Origin: Punica granatum
Lineage: Eukaryota > Streptophyta > Magnoliopsida > Myrtales > Lythraceae
Reading direction: 5' to 3'
DNA: 64,000 nt
NCBI RefSeq assembly: GCF_007655135.1
Contig: NC_045132.1
Span: 15,438,001-15,502,000 of the forward strand
In this document: positions 11,008 through 22,296 of the stretch, piece after piece
Numbering within the stretch: the first letter of the stretch is position 1
Layout: each line of letters begins with the position of its first letter
Notes under the pieces: generated by a model
Database searches by the model: none
Told to the model about the DNA's origin: nothing
The model's input: the letters and a program-made list of their open reading frames with translations, nothing else
Program-made: the position numbers and the translations under genes

Positions 11008-12183
11008 GTCCAATCTTGGTTAGCGTGGGAATGAGAAATGAATATTGTATGGCTTGCAAGCTGAGGATAAGAGAGGTTAGGAAGAGAGGATCAGCCATTA
11101 TTGTTAGAGAGAGGTTATGAGGTGGTGTTAAGGGGTAGATGAGTTTAACTATCTATTTGACAAAAAAGGGTGGGAAAGATGGGGGAAGACAAAATGTACG
11201 TTGGTGAGGTTGGGAGGTGGGAGGAATTTTCGGGGAGTCCTATGATAACTAATTTTAAGGATCTAAAATTGTGTTATGCTGATAAAACAATCTAAGTGCT
11301 AGATTTTTTAGCTGTCAAAAATCCTAGATCAGTCAATTGTTGAATTAACAATCTCCAAATCTCTGTCTTATGAAAACACGGTAACTCACATCCAAAAGAT
11401 AGCACAGCTGTTAAGTACGTCTCGCTGTCGCTGCATAGTAGAAGAGGTCGCATGGTCGATCCTATCGCATTGCAAAAATCCTTTAGAGGCCACATTTCAA
11501 GTACTAATGTACACAGCAAAAATCCTGGCAAAGCGTGGCTCTTGCACTAGTTGTTCATTAAATAAGGTAATCATCATAACTTCTAAGAATAAATAGCTAA
11601 TTTTATCTCGAATTATTCAGGAATTTCTTAATATAGATAATTAGATGTAGAAGAAGTACATTAAATTTTTCTTGGCAAATCAAAAGAGGGTGTAGCGTAG
11701 TATAGTGGTGCACGCCCTCACCTGTTGTCATAGACGTCATAGGTATGATATCTAGTGGGACTACCTGTGACCATTTATTAGTTATTTCGAATTTTCTCTT
11801 TATTAGTTATTTCGGTAGGAGAGGTAATACTTATTCTGTAAGATTTTGTTAGAGAAATAAAACACAAATAGAAGTAGTTATGAAATGAGGAATGGCATAT
11901 TATTTCATCATTACTAAAAAATAACATACACTACGCATTGATCAAATATAAAACAGTATCGAGACTTTTTCCGACTTAAGCATTGAACACATGATAGTTG
12001 GAACCAATTTGATTTAGAATATTGAATTTGAGTTAAAACATGAGGAACAATAATATCGTCACTAGAAGGTTGATGGAAGAAAGGGGGATGTGACTTTCTC
12101 TCACTAGAAGGTTGCTGAGACAAAATCGTCATCTATCGGAGCAAATCAACATAAAAAATATTGATCCATTTTTGTTATATACA

Positions 12184-12477
12184 TATATAAATATCTCCAT
12201 TCTCATTGCTTTCGACAGCGTTACGCTGATTGTGATAGTAGAGAGCAGACACAGAGAGACAGGAGGAGAGAGAGAGAAGAGAGTCGATTTCACTCCTTTG
12301 GGGTCAATCGATTTTGATCCATCGATCTGCAGATTAATTTCGGATGTGGGCTCGATCCGCATTGTGATCTTCCCTCTCTTCTGTCTCTTTGTCTTCGATT
12401 CGGTAATTGCTGAGCTAAATTGATTGTCACTCGGGCTGAATTGGCTGCCGGCCACCTCGTCCTGGGATTGGGGTTGC
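12184..12477 (+). promoter_or_regulatory. Second copy of the orphan TATA/leader block
   Basis: Copy of 10417-10714: TATA (tatataaata, 12184-12193), shorter GA run, CT-rich leader and the same candidate splice donor. The sequence after it (12478-12597) encodes nothing recognisable and the MULE then interrupts. If a host gene once followed, it is displaced or lost. Confidence 0.4.
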
Positions 12478-12597
12478 AGACAGAAGAGTGGGGCCAAGAG
12501 GGGAAGCCCACCCCACAGAAACCAAGGGTTGTGTGTACTAAATTTACCATGCTCTTTCACATCTCTATCCCGAGAAATGTACTATATGTAATAAATA

Positions 12598-14973
12598 GAG
12601 TAGACTAACAATTTGGTCCTTGATGTTTGGACCGGCCATCAATTTCGTCCCCAGTGTTTTGTGGCCATCAAATACATCCTGGACGTTTGCATTCCGTCCT
12701 TCACTTTCATCCAGCCATCCAACCCCCGTTACTGCAGATATTAAAAAAGAAACAAACAAACAAACAAAACGAACCCACTTTATTGAAATCAATTCCCAAA
12801 TCAACATTCCCTCCTTTTACCCTTCTTTACTCTTCAATACCCAAATCCCTAATGAATCCTTGTACCAGTCTGTCATTTTTTATTCTGAAGATAGGGAAGA
12901 GGAATTATTGGGCGAAAATCTGTAAAGGTCAGTTCGGGAGAATATACAAAAAGTTACAAACAGTAGAGGAGGCTTCATCCCAGCCTTCTTGCAACCAGCC
13001 CTCTCAAAGATCTTCCACCAATTCGTCTGCTAAAACTAAGGAGAATTGATGTAGCTTGTTTTTGAAATGTGAGATATGTTGTTTTTGGATGAACATGTAA
13101 ATATATTGTTTTAAGTATGGAATATGCTCTTTTTTGGTAAATATGTTCCCCGTGTTTGATTGATTATGGAAAACTGTCCATGGTCATCTGAATATGATCC
13201 TTTTGGGTGAAATGTAAGGTTGTTTCAGGTTTGATTGAGTATGCTACATTTTAAGTTTTGAGGTGTTTGTTAGATACCAATGAAAATATTTGACTCTGTG
13301 AAGGGTTGTTGATGTTGTTGGGAGTAAAAGGTAATTGGGATTAGGCTATGACTTCATTGCAGAATGTAACTAGGACAATGAAGTGCAGAACACTGAATGC
13401 TCGAGCAGCAACCTCTGTTTGCAAAGCTTGCTTGCTCATTGAATGTTCAGCAACTTCAGTTGGCACAGTTTTCTAGCAGCAACCTCCATTTGACGAAGGG
13501 TTTGTATGCAAACAAATTTCATTGATTGATACTAGCAGCCAGAGTAGTGGCTAGTTCAGATTTTGGACTCCATATGTTTTATCAGAAATGGTAAACTTCT
13601 AGTATATGAGAGCACCTAAGTTTTGTTCAGTTCTTTCTTTGTTCGCTTTTAACCAAAAGGAAAATTCTTTGTTTGTTGTTGTGTGATGCGATGACTGTTT
13701 ATTCTTGTGCAAATGTGTTGGCTGAACTTCATAACCTTCGGTTATCAAATTAAGCAGATCAACTTTTCACCAGTGAAGAATCTTTGGAGTATTCTGATAT
13801 GTAAAACCTAATATACATTCTCAATTTTGGTTGTTGCTTATAAGTTAGAATAAGCAAGCCTTCAATATGGACAAGGAGAGGAATATGCAGCAATAACAAA
13901 ACCACAACAGCAACAATATAAAGCTCACTGCAACAACAATAGCAGAGCTTAAAAAAAAATTCAGCAACTCATTCACTTATTCAATTGCTTGTCTTGTACA
14001 GAGGAAAAAGTTAAAAGAGAAGAGTCAATCAATCGAAATACTTCCAAGTAGATCAGAGAAGAGGTATTATAGTATTTATAATTGCTTCTTGATTACATAA
14101 GATGGGTATATACAATGACAAAGTACAAAATCAGCAACTCATTCGCTTTCTACTACAACAAACAAATGCATGACCACACCATTCTAATGGAAGCCTGGCA
14201 GGCTCTCTTCTTCTACAGCTCGACATCATCATCTGCAACCCTGTTGCTTTGCTGCTCCCTTCCCCCTACAGCAAACACAAAGCTTGTAACCAGATAGATG
14301 GAAAGGTCTCTCTTTGTCATCCTCTGTGCCCCTTCAATGGCCTTGCAAAGTGTCACCGTTCTTCTGAAGCTCCGCTTCAATGGGTAGAAGGAAGTTTAAA
14401 TTGAATGCCAAAAACTGAATTCAATTCAAGAAACTGCAATCCCATTAAGGACTTGGGGTTGGTGGTCGACAAATTGGAATCAAGCTAAGGTATATGGGGA
14501 TTGAAGAAAAAGAATAAACGAGAGAGAAGCAATTGGGATTTGCAATTTGATTTCAGCTGCAACCCTAAGAACTCAGCTGCAATTTGATTTTGGCGACCAA
14601 ACCACAAACAACTTCCCGCCTTTCGCCTTCTTGCTCGTGCGCTTTTCACCTTCTTCACTTGCTCCCCGCCGGAGCCTTGATGCGTGAGAGCTGAGAGCGG
14701 CGTGGGTTTCTACTGGCAGAGGGATTCTACTGATGTTGGGCTAGGATTTCAACTATGCATGAAGCGATATCATTTTAAGTCAATTTTCCCTTTTATTTTC
14801 TTTATTTTTAGCTATTTAATGGACGGTGTTAAGTCATCTGTGACGACAGGAAAACAGTTGGACCAAAACAATGGACGGAGCACAAACGTCGGGGGTAAAA
14901 ATGATGGCCACGAAACACTGGGGACGAAATTGATGGCCGGTCCAAACATCAAGGACCAAATGTTAGTTTACTC
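12598..14973. mobile_element. Non-autonomous Mutator-like element (MULE)
   Basis: The element has long terminal inverted repeats of about 130 bp. The left starts GAGTAGACTAACAATTTGG and the right end, reverse-complemented, starts GAGTAAACTAACATTTGG; both continue with gtccttgatgtttggaccgg and catcaatttcgtccccagtg. An exact 9-bp target duplication, taataaata, flanks it at 12589-12597 and 14974-14982; 9 bp is the Mutator signature. The 2.4-kb element has no MULE transposase. Open frames inside (12620-13049, 14082-14297, 14684-14992) partly run through the TIRs and show no known domain. Interior sequence is mostly unique, so it may be a Pack-MULE carrying captured DNA, which I cannot identify. 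Confidence 0.88.
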
Positions 14974-14982
14974 TAATAAATA

Positions 14983-15565
14983 TATTACGTGATATTGTGT
15001 CACAAAACACAAGAAAAATTCTATTTTTATTAATAATAGATTTTCTTGTGATTTAAAAAAAAAAACTATACTGAATTGAGGAATTCCCATTAAGTACGTC
15101 GTATCCCATATATAAGACTTTCTCCTCTACCCCTACCTTGCCACCTTCTCCTATCAATATTTGACAAAGGCAAGCTTAGGGAGTTATGAAACTCTCATTT
15201 ATCTTAATTTATTTAAATACTGGGATGGTTATACAGCTCCATTTGTTCTATGGCCCTCACCACCCCGAATGACTTTGCAGGCACCAGTTGTTGACTGCTT
15301 GTTTCACAAGAAATCCCCAAACTAAAATTTCAATTTTCAAGCCGATTAGAAGATCCGAATATCGATTTGTAGTGTCAATATGAAATGGACTTAAAGAAAT
15401 GTAAGAGGAGAGTAATGGCTGAATCATCACTTGATTAGGTGAGGTGACTTTCATTGTAATCTATAGTAGTGTATAGTGTTCTATGTAAGGAAACTATATA
15501 TACACGACTAAATTACGTAGCATAGACAAGGTAAGTTATGATGAGCCATAAAGACATAAGATATG
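14983..15565 (-). other. AT-rich DNA, probably including the 3' LTR of the neighbouring copia
   Basis: This lies immediately downstream (on the minus strand) of the copia RNase H stop. A TATA-like gtgtatatatagtt on the minus strand near 15500 and the position suggest LTR sequence, but I could not fix its ends because no second LTR is present. Confidence 0.35.
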
Positions 15566-16920
15566 TTAAGATTTTGGATAATCTTCTCTATTACTACCCC
15601 GCAAGCCGAACGGGGACTTCGCCATGTGAAGCTTGGACCGAATGTCAACAAAGCGAGAAGAAGATAAGCCCTTGGTGAGTGCATTGGCTAGCTGATCATC
15701 ATAGTTAATGAAGCGAACAGATAGTTGCTTACGCATGAAACGCTCCCGCACAAAGTGATAGTCAATCTCAATGTGCTTGGTCCGAGCATGAAAGATAGGA
15801 TTCGCCGTAAGATAAATCGCAGAAATATTGTCACACCAAAGTGTCGGAGGGTGACATTGCGAAATCCCGAGTTCCCAAAGTAGAGACTGAAGCCATAGAA
15901 TCTCAGCAGTAGCATTGGCAAGGCTCTTGTACTCAGACTCCGTACTCGATCGGGCAACTGTCCTCTGCTTTTTGGGGCTCCAAGATACAGGATTAGAACC
16001 AAGAAAAATAATAAAGCCACTGACAGAGCGACGATCATTAGGGTTACTGACCCAATCAGCGTCAGAGAAACCGTGAATAGAAGATATAGAGCCTGGGCGA
16101 ATATGAAGACTATAGGTAATTGTACCCTTGAGATATCGTAGGATACGTTTCACTGCCATCTAGTGAGCAGTAGTTGGACTATGCATAAACTGACGGACCT
16201 GATTTACCGCATAGGCAATGTCAGGTCTAGTAAGTGAGAGATACTGGAGACTGCCGACCACACTCCTGTAGAGAGAAGGATCCTGAAATCAATCCCCATC
16301 ATAAAGAGAAAGCCGGGACCCTGATGAGACTGGGGAGCTAATAGGCTTGCACTCCAACATAGAAGTGCGAACAAGGATATCATGAATGTACTTGGACTAT
16401 GTAAGGTAGAGTCCAGTACCATCAGTGCAAGCCTCCATCCCAAGAAAGAAGTGAAGAGGACCGAGGTCCTTCATGGCAAATTCCCGCTGTAAGGCAGTAA
16501 TTATGGAATGAAAGGGTGCACCTGGAGTTCCCGTCAGGATGATATCATCAACATAGACGAGAAGATAAACAAGATAATTAGGTCCCCGGAGAATAAACAG
16601 AGAGGGATCAGCTTTGGAATCTGAAAACCCAAGTCTCTTAAGATAGGTATTGAGACACTGAAACCAGGCCCGGGGGGCTTGTTTGAGCCCGTAGAGAGAT
16701 TGGCAGAGTTGACAGACATAATCAAGACGAGAAGCATCGATGAAGCCGGGAGGTTGAGTCATATAAACCTCCTCAGTGAGATACCCATGAAGGAATGCAT
16801 TCTTCACGTCCAGTTGTCAAATTGGCCACTGGGAGGAGACAACAATAGAGAGTACTGTCCGAATAATAACTGGCTTGATGACTGGACTGAACGTCTTTGA
16901 ATAGTCAACTCATTCTCTCT
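15566..16920 (-). pseudogene. Ty1/copia pol fragment (RT and RNase H)
   Basis: On the minus strand the order is DYSKTFSPVIKP (near 16900), KNAFLHGYLTEEV with RT core YVDDIILTG (frame 16397-16807), then MAVKRILRYLKG and RNase H motifs DADWVSN, SSTESEYKSL, DNISAIYL and HIEIDYHFVRE (frame 15566-16159). The two frames are separated by stops and a frameshift near 16160-16440, and upstream stops occur as well. Gag, protease and integrase are absent. The copia sequence stops abruptly at about 16920, where Tat-type gypsy sequence in the opposite orientation begins. The style resembles the Ale/Retrofit lineage. Confidence 0.9.
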
Positions 16921-17598
16921 GGGAGACCCTGGATCCACTCAGCTGGAGCCGTTCCCTCGTCCCTGCACCAAAGGATCAAGTTCATCGCGAACGGTCGGCT
17001 CATTACGGTCTAGGGTGAAGAGGACTACGACATCTACAAGGAAACGGCTGTGCCCTATATTAGCATCGGAGACGACGAGAACCTCCCATTCCATTCATTC
17101 GAGACCATCTCCGTCATTCGGGACTATGGAGAGGTCCGTCCATCTTGTGTTGACCGCATGGTTGGGAAGGTCCTTCTGCGTCACAACTACGTTCCCGGTA
17201 CCTGGCTTAGAGCACAGGGGCAGGGGATCAATTGCTCCATCGAGATTGAAGAGTACAAGAACAGGAGGGGACTCGGTTTTTGCCCTTCCTGCCACGAGAT
17301 TATTGAGGCCCGTAGGGGCAAACACCTCCACCGTCTCGCCGCGTTTTACGGGAAAGTTAACAGGGGCATCCCAGTTCTCCCACTCTCTCATTTTTTTCCT
17401 GCACCGCCGCACATCGTCGGAGGTACTCTTGACGGTCCCTCCTCAGTTTCAGATGCCGAGCCTGTCGATCCGCCAGCCATATGCGCCGTCACCGAGGAGA
17501 CTCCTTTAGGGGTCCATATCCGCCTTGCACAGGAGAATGAGGAGCTCAACAACTGGACCTCAGTCCCGTGCTACTCGGTTGTGATCGCCGATGTGTAA
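16921..17598 (+). pseudogene. Tat-type polyprotein linker between protease and RT
   Basis: The GRPWIHSAGAVPSSLHQ frame meets a stop (GTC TAG) near 17012. It then reads on as YKETAVPYISIGDDE to ...NNWTSVPCYSVVIADV, ending at a stop at 17598. In this lineage the segment links protease to RT and often includes a glycine-rich G-patch-like motif; a candidate, EEGFGYGF, lies just beyond in another frame (about 17660). Stops and frame changes between here and 17911 show decay. Confidence 0.75.
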
Positions 17599-17910
17599 GG
17601 CTATCTATGTGTTTGATGTTTCCCCGCCTGTCGGCATAGCTATAAGCCACATGACGGAAGAGGGATTTGGTTATGGCTTCATGCTTACACCATTAATAAA
17701 ATCTCTGCACGCCTTTTTTGAATTTCCGCGTCTACTTTCTCTTTTCTTTCACTCATCTCGCAACGCTCTAAATTTCTAAGACTACAGGTTTAAATTGCCA
17801 GGCTCCACTCGAATCCAAATCATCGACACGTCGATTCGAACTCATCCGAGGAACACCTCGAAGAGTCCTGACCCATATACTTCGAGGAAGGGCTCGACGA
17901 GGATGGTCGA

Positions 17911-20900
17911 GTGCCCGAGATAGAGGAGAGTTTGCGCCGCCTTGAGAACCGTCAATTCACTTCAGTTGAGCCGACAGAAGAGTTCAACGTGGGTACCGAA
18001 GAAGAGCCTCACATCCTGAAGATCGGGACGAGCCTCGACCCCACACAGCGGGCCCGGATGATCGATTTCCTCAAGGAGTACCAAGAAGTCTTTGCTTGGT
18101 CTTATGCCGACATGCCAGGTTTGGATCCCTCAATAGTTAAGCACTTCCTTCCGCTCGATACAGAGAGGTTTCCACCTAAACGGCAGCATTTACGGCGTCA
18201 GCGAGCCGGCCTTCTCCTCCGCATTAAAGAAGAGGTCATCAAGCAAATCAACGCGGGCTTCCTGGAAGTTTGTAATTACTCTGAGTGGGTGCCGAACATT
18301 GTGCCTGTGGAGAAGAAGGATGGAAGAGTTAGAGTCTGCGTCGACTATCGGGACCTCAACAAGGCCAGCCCCAAGGATAACTTCCCCCTGCCTCACATTG
18401 ATGTCTTAGTTGACAACACAGCACGCCACACATTGTTCTCCTTCATGGATGGCTTTTCTGGATACAACCAGATTCGGTTGGCCGATGAGGACAAGATCAT
18501 GACGACGTTCATCACAATGTGGGGCACTTTCTGTTACCGAGTCATGCCCTTCGGCCTCAAAAATGCCGGGGCAACATATCAAAGGGCCATGGTCACGCTA
18601 TTCCACGATATGATGCATAAAGAGATTGAGGTCTATGTCGACGACATGATTGCTAAATCAAAAGAAGGAGATGATCATCTCGTTAATCTAAAACGCCTCT
18701 TCGACCGACTCAAGAAGTACAAGCTTCGACTTAACCCAGCAAAGTGTACATTCGGCGCCAAGTCAGGGAAACTGCTAGGTTTCGTGGTCAGCGAACGAGG
18801 CATCGAGGTTGATCCCGACAAGGTGAAGGCAATCAGGGAGCTACCTCCACCATCGACAGTCCGTGAAGTACGAGGCTTCCTTGGACGGCTGGACTACATT
18901 GCGCGTTTCATTGCAAACCTGACAGACAAATGTCAACCACTCTTCCGCTTGCTTCGCAAAAATGCAGCGATTAAGTAGGACGAAGAATGCCAGAAGGCCT
19001 TCGACACTATCAAGGCATACTTGGTTCAACCTCCGATTTTGGTCCCGCCTACTCCAGATCGTCCTCTTATTCTCTATCTGACAGTGCGCCGGCAATCCCT
19101 AGGATGCATGTTAGGGCAGGAAGACGAGTCCACGCACGCAGAACACGCCATTTACTATTTAAGCAAGAAGTTCACCGAAGGGGAGTCCAACTACCCAGAG
19201 ATTGAGAAGATGTGTTGCGCGCTGGTGTGGGTCATGCAGAGACTCCGGCAGTACACTCTCTATCATACTATCAGCTTATTGTTAAAAGCGGATCCCCTGA
19301 AGTACTTGCTCGATAGTCCATCTTCCATGAAGAATATTTCAAAGTGGCGATGTCAGCTGACAGAATACGACATTGAATATGTGCCTCGCACGTCGATCAA
19401 GGGGCAGGCAATTGCGGATCACTTAGCGGAGTTCCCAATCGAAGACGATACGCCGATCAACTCTGACTTCCCGGATGAGGGGATTCTCCAAGTGGACAAT
19501 GAGGAGAACAAATTCGCATGGAAGATGTATTTCGACGGCGCAGTAAATTCCACTAGGTCCGGCATTGGCGCAGTGCTGATATCCCCCGACGGACGCTATT
19601 ATCCGGTCGCAACAAAGGTTGATTTCCCCTGCACTAATAACATGGCCGAATACGAAGCATGTATCCTCGGCCTGCAGGCGGCGATCGACTTCAAGGTGAA
19701 GGAACTAGAAGTGTTTGGTGATTCCATGCTTACAATTTTCCAGACGTTGGGGCAATGGAAGACGAAGGACACGAAGCTAGTGCCATATCACGAGTATCTT
19801 GAGGAGTTAGCGGAGAACTTCGAGAAAATCTCATTCACATACACACCGCGCATCAAGAACCAATTCGCAGATGCACTTGCGACGCTCGCATCCATGGTGA
19901 GCATCACGAAAGAGAATCTCATTGAGCCACTCGAAATCGAGATTGCCAAGGGCCCTGCTCACTGCGACGCAATTGAGGCAACCGACGAACAGCCGTGGTA
20001 TGAAGACATCAAACATTTTCTGCAAACCGGCCAATACCCGACATTCGCCAACCGGCGCGACAAAAAAACACTTCGGCGACTCGCAGCACATTACTTCCTA
20101 AGTGGAGATGTTCTTTATCGCCGTTCCTTCGATGCCACACTACTCCGGTGTGTCAATGAAATTGAGGCACAACGCCTTATGGGAGAGATACACGAGGGAA
20201 GTTGCGGACCCCACATGAGCGGGCTCATGCTTTCTAAGAAACATATGCGTTTGGGTTACTTCTGGTCCACCATGGAGGCCGACTGCGCCAAACACGTCAG
20301 ACACTGTCACTTGTGCCAGGTCTACGCCGACCAGATCAAAGCACCCCCCAATGAGCTACATCCAATGGCGGCCCCATGGCCCTTTTCAATGTGGGGCATA
20401 GATGTCATCGGCCCTATTAATCCCAAAGTATCCAACGGACACCTTTTCATTTTGGTGGCAATCGACTACTTCACCAAGTGGATCGAGGCCATAACGCTTG
20501 CTTCGGTCACCATAAAGGCCGTGGCACGCTTCCTCAAGTGTAACATCATCGCCCGATACGGAGTCCCCGCGACAATTATCACTGACAACGCTAAGAACTT
20601 GAACAACAAGATCATTGATGAGCTTTGCGAGCAATTCAAAGTGCAGCATCGTAACTCCACACCATACCGTCCCCAAATGAACTGTGCGGTGGAAGCTGCG
20701 AACAAGAACATCAAGAAGATCATCGAGAAAATGACGGTGACCTATAAGAATTGGCACGAGATGCTCCCTTTTGCTCTCTTAACATACCGAACTTCTATCC
20801 GCAGTTCAACCGGGGCAACTCCGTATTCTCTGGTCTACGGCATGGAAGCAGTCCTCCCAATCGAAGTGGAGATTCCTTCCATGAGGGTCCTTGCCGAGTC

Positions 20901-21243
20901 CGAGTTCGAAGAAGCAGAATGGGCGAAGCAACACTACGAACAGCTCAATCTCATCGACGAGAAGCGGCTAACAGCGCTATGCCACGGCCAATGCTACCAA
21001 CAAAGAATGGCCCGAGCGTTCAATGCAAGAGTCCGCCACTGCGAGTTCAACCCTGGTGACCTTGTCCTGCGAAAGGTTCTTCACATTACACCTGACTCTC
21101 GGGGCAAGTTCGCATACATGTACGACGGACCCTTCGTCGTCAGGGAAACCTTCTCTGGAGGAGCAATTATCCTAAGTGACATGGATGAGACCGAAAACGC
21201 ACTCCTAGTCAATGCTGACGCCCTCAAGAAGTACTATCCCTGA
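17911..21243 (+). pseudogene. Tat-type pol: RT, RNase H, archaeal-type RNase H, integrase (one nonsense codon)
   Basis: A continuous frame broken only by TAG at 18976-18978, where relatives have tryptophan before DEECQKAF. It contains RT (VEKKDGRVRVCVDYRDLNKA, catalytic VYVDDMIAKS), the RNase H region (YYLSKKFTEGESNY...EKMCCALVW), the additional archaeal-type RNase H (KMYFDGAVNSTRSGIGAVL...NMAEYEACILGL), the integrase zinc finger (HxxxH...CHLC) and core (DVIGP, TDNAKN and Glu in CAVEAANKNIKK). A glycine usual before AVEAANKNIKK is cysteine here. It ends NADALKKYYP. With one visible lesion in over 3 kb this is the youngest-looking pol in the window, but the missing gag and 5' LTR make it dead. 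Confidence 0.92.
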
Positions 21244-21426
21244 TAGCCTTCTTCGTCATTCTGCAGCCTCTTTATGTACCCGCGGGCTGCAAGCCTCATT
21301 TCCAACCTTTGTCTTCTTCTGTATTCTTCATACCCCATGCTCATACCGCCTCAGCGCATCCTGTCATCAGCACTTGTACTCTTTCCATCTAAGATCACCT
21401 TTGAGAGAAAAGAATAAATTTCTCGT

Positions 21427-21698
21427 TAGGTCGAAAACCTCCTCGAGGCGACCTAGGAAAAAGTTAGGGAACGAGGGGCACGGCTTAAAATCCCGCAAAG
21501 GGGAGCCGTGGCAAAAGGAGAGCACAAATCATATCCTTGCTAGGCTGAAAACCCGCAAAGGGCGGTCTAGGCAAAAGTTAGAGGAATCGAGAGATGCGAT
21601 TGGACCCTATCTTGGGCGGTCGTAGTAAAAGGAGAGCATTCATGAGAGAAAAGTCAAAATAAAATACCCCGTCAGGTCGTCACGCGTTTTGCGGCCTG
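21427..21698 (+). repeat. Array of five nested hairpins in the Tat 3' UTR
   Basis: Five successive units share the layout outer stem, AAAA bulge, inner stem (CCC/GGG or CCTC/GAGG), short loop, then an aaaagttaggg or aaaaggagagc spacer. Stems: TAGGTCG/CGACCTA at 21427-21455; CACGGCT/AGCCGTG at 21479-21510; CTAGGCTG/CGGTCTAG at 21540-21570 (two G-U pairs); CGATTG/CGGTCG near 21597-21622; CAGGTCG/GCCTG at 21673-21698. The arms differ in sequence but pair within each unit, which is the signature of structural constraint. No function is known to me. Confidence 0.7.
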
Positions 21699-22296
21699 GG
21701 CAAAAATTAGGGGCAATTGTCGGTTCGACCACGAAAAAACAGCAGCACCCCGCGTGAAGCTACAACTAGTAGTGGTTCGGCAGTTCTCAACGCAAACAAA
21801 CTCTCCTCGACTCTCAAGGCTCGAGACGCGCCTCGAAATGGGGTCGAATCGTCGTATCATTGATTTAGAGGATCCTAAAAATCCTTCCCTTTACCTTTAT
21901 TCAAAGTTCTGTGGGCCATGCCCTCATTTTGCAAAAGGCCTTTCTTTTGGTCAAACATAAATTCGGGACACGGCCACCCCTCAAATGGCCACCAACTTCA
22001 GATCCCCGAAGCATCATTATATAGATTTCCTTTGCACATCGTAATTCCACCAGTTTTATACGACTGACAACGGCCGTTAGCTGCCACCCTCCTATGCAGG
22101 TACGGGCATGTGGATCTTAAGAGGCGTCTTCCCCCTGACGGACTCATGTCTGCCTCATACGACAAGATCGCAATCTCAAACTCGAGCGAAAGACCCTCAA
22201 GGAGGCACCTGGCACCATCATTTGACAAATCCTTCAGCATCAACGGGCCCGAGTCAACTCTCTCGCGTTCTCGGGCCATCCTCGATGACCGAATCA

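Larger units (their letters stand above)
10806..12477. repeat. Tandem duplication, copy B
   Basis: Direct copy of 8997-10714, estimated by eye at about 95% identity. It carries the truncated GATL start, the two SINE-like units (11398-11530, 11688-11776), and the TATA/leader (TATA at 12184-12193). To its right a 120-bp unique stretch leads into the MULE at 12598. Confidence 0.92.

Noticed and set aside
10663..11013. A second GATL gene
   Set aside because: Only the first part of the frame is GATL; the catalytic domain is absent and the rest reads through spacer DNA.
16921..21243. Endogenous pararetrovirus (caulimovirus) insertion
   Set aside because: Integrase and archaeal-type RNase H are present and no movement or coat protein signature is seen; the element is a Tat-type LTR retrotransposon.
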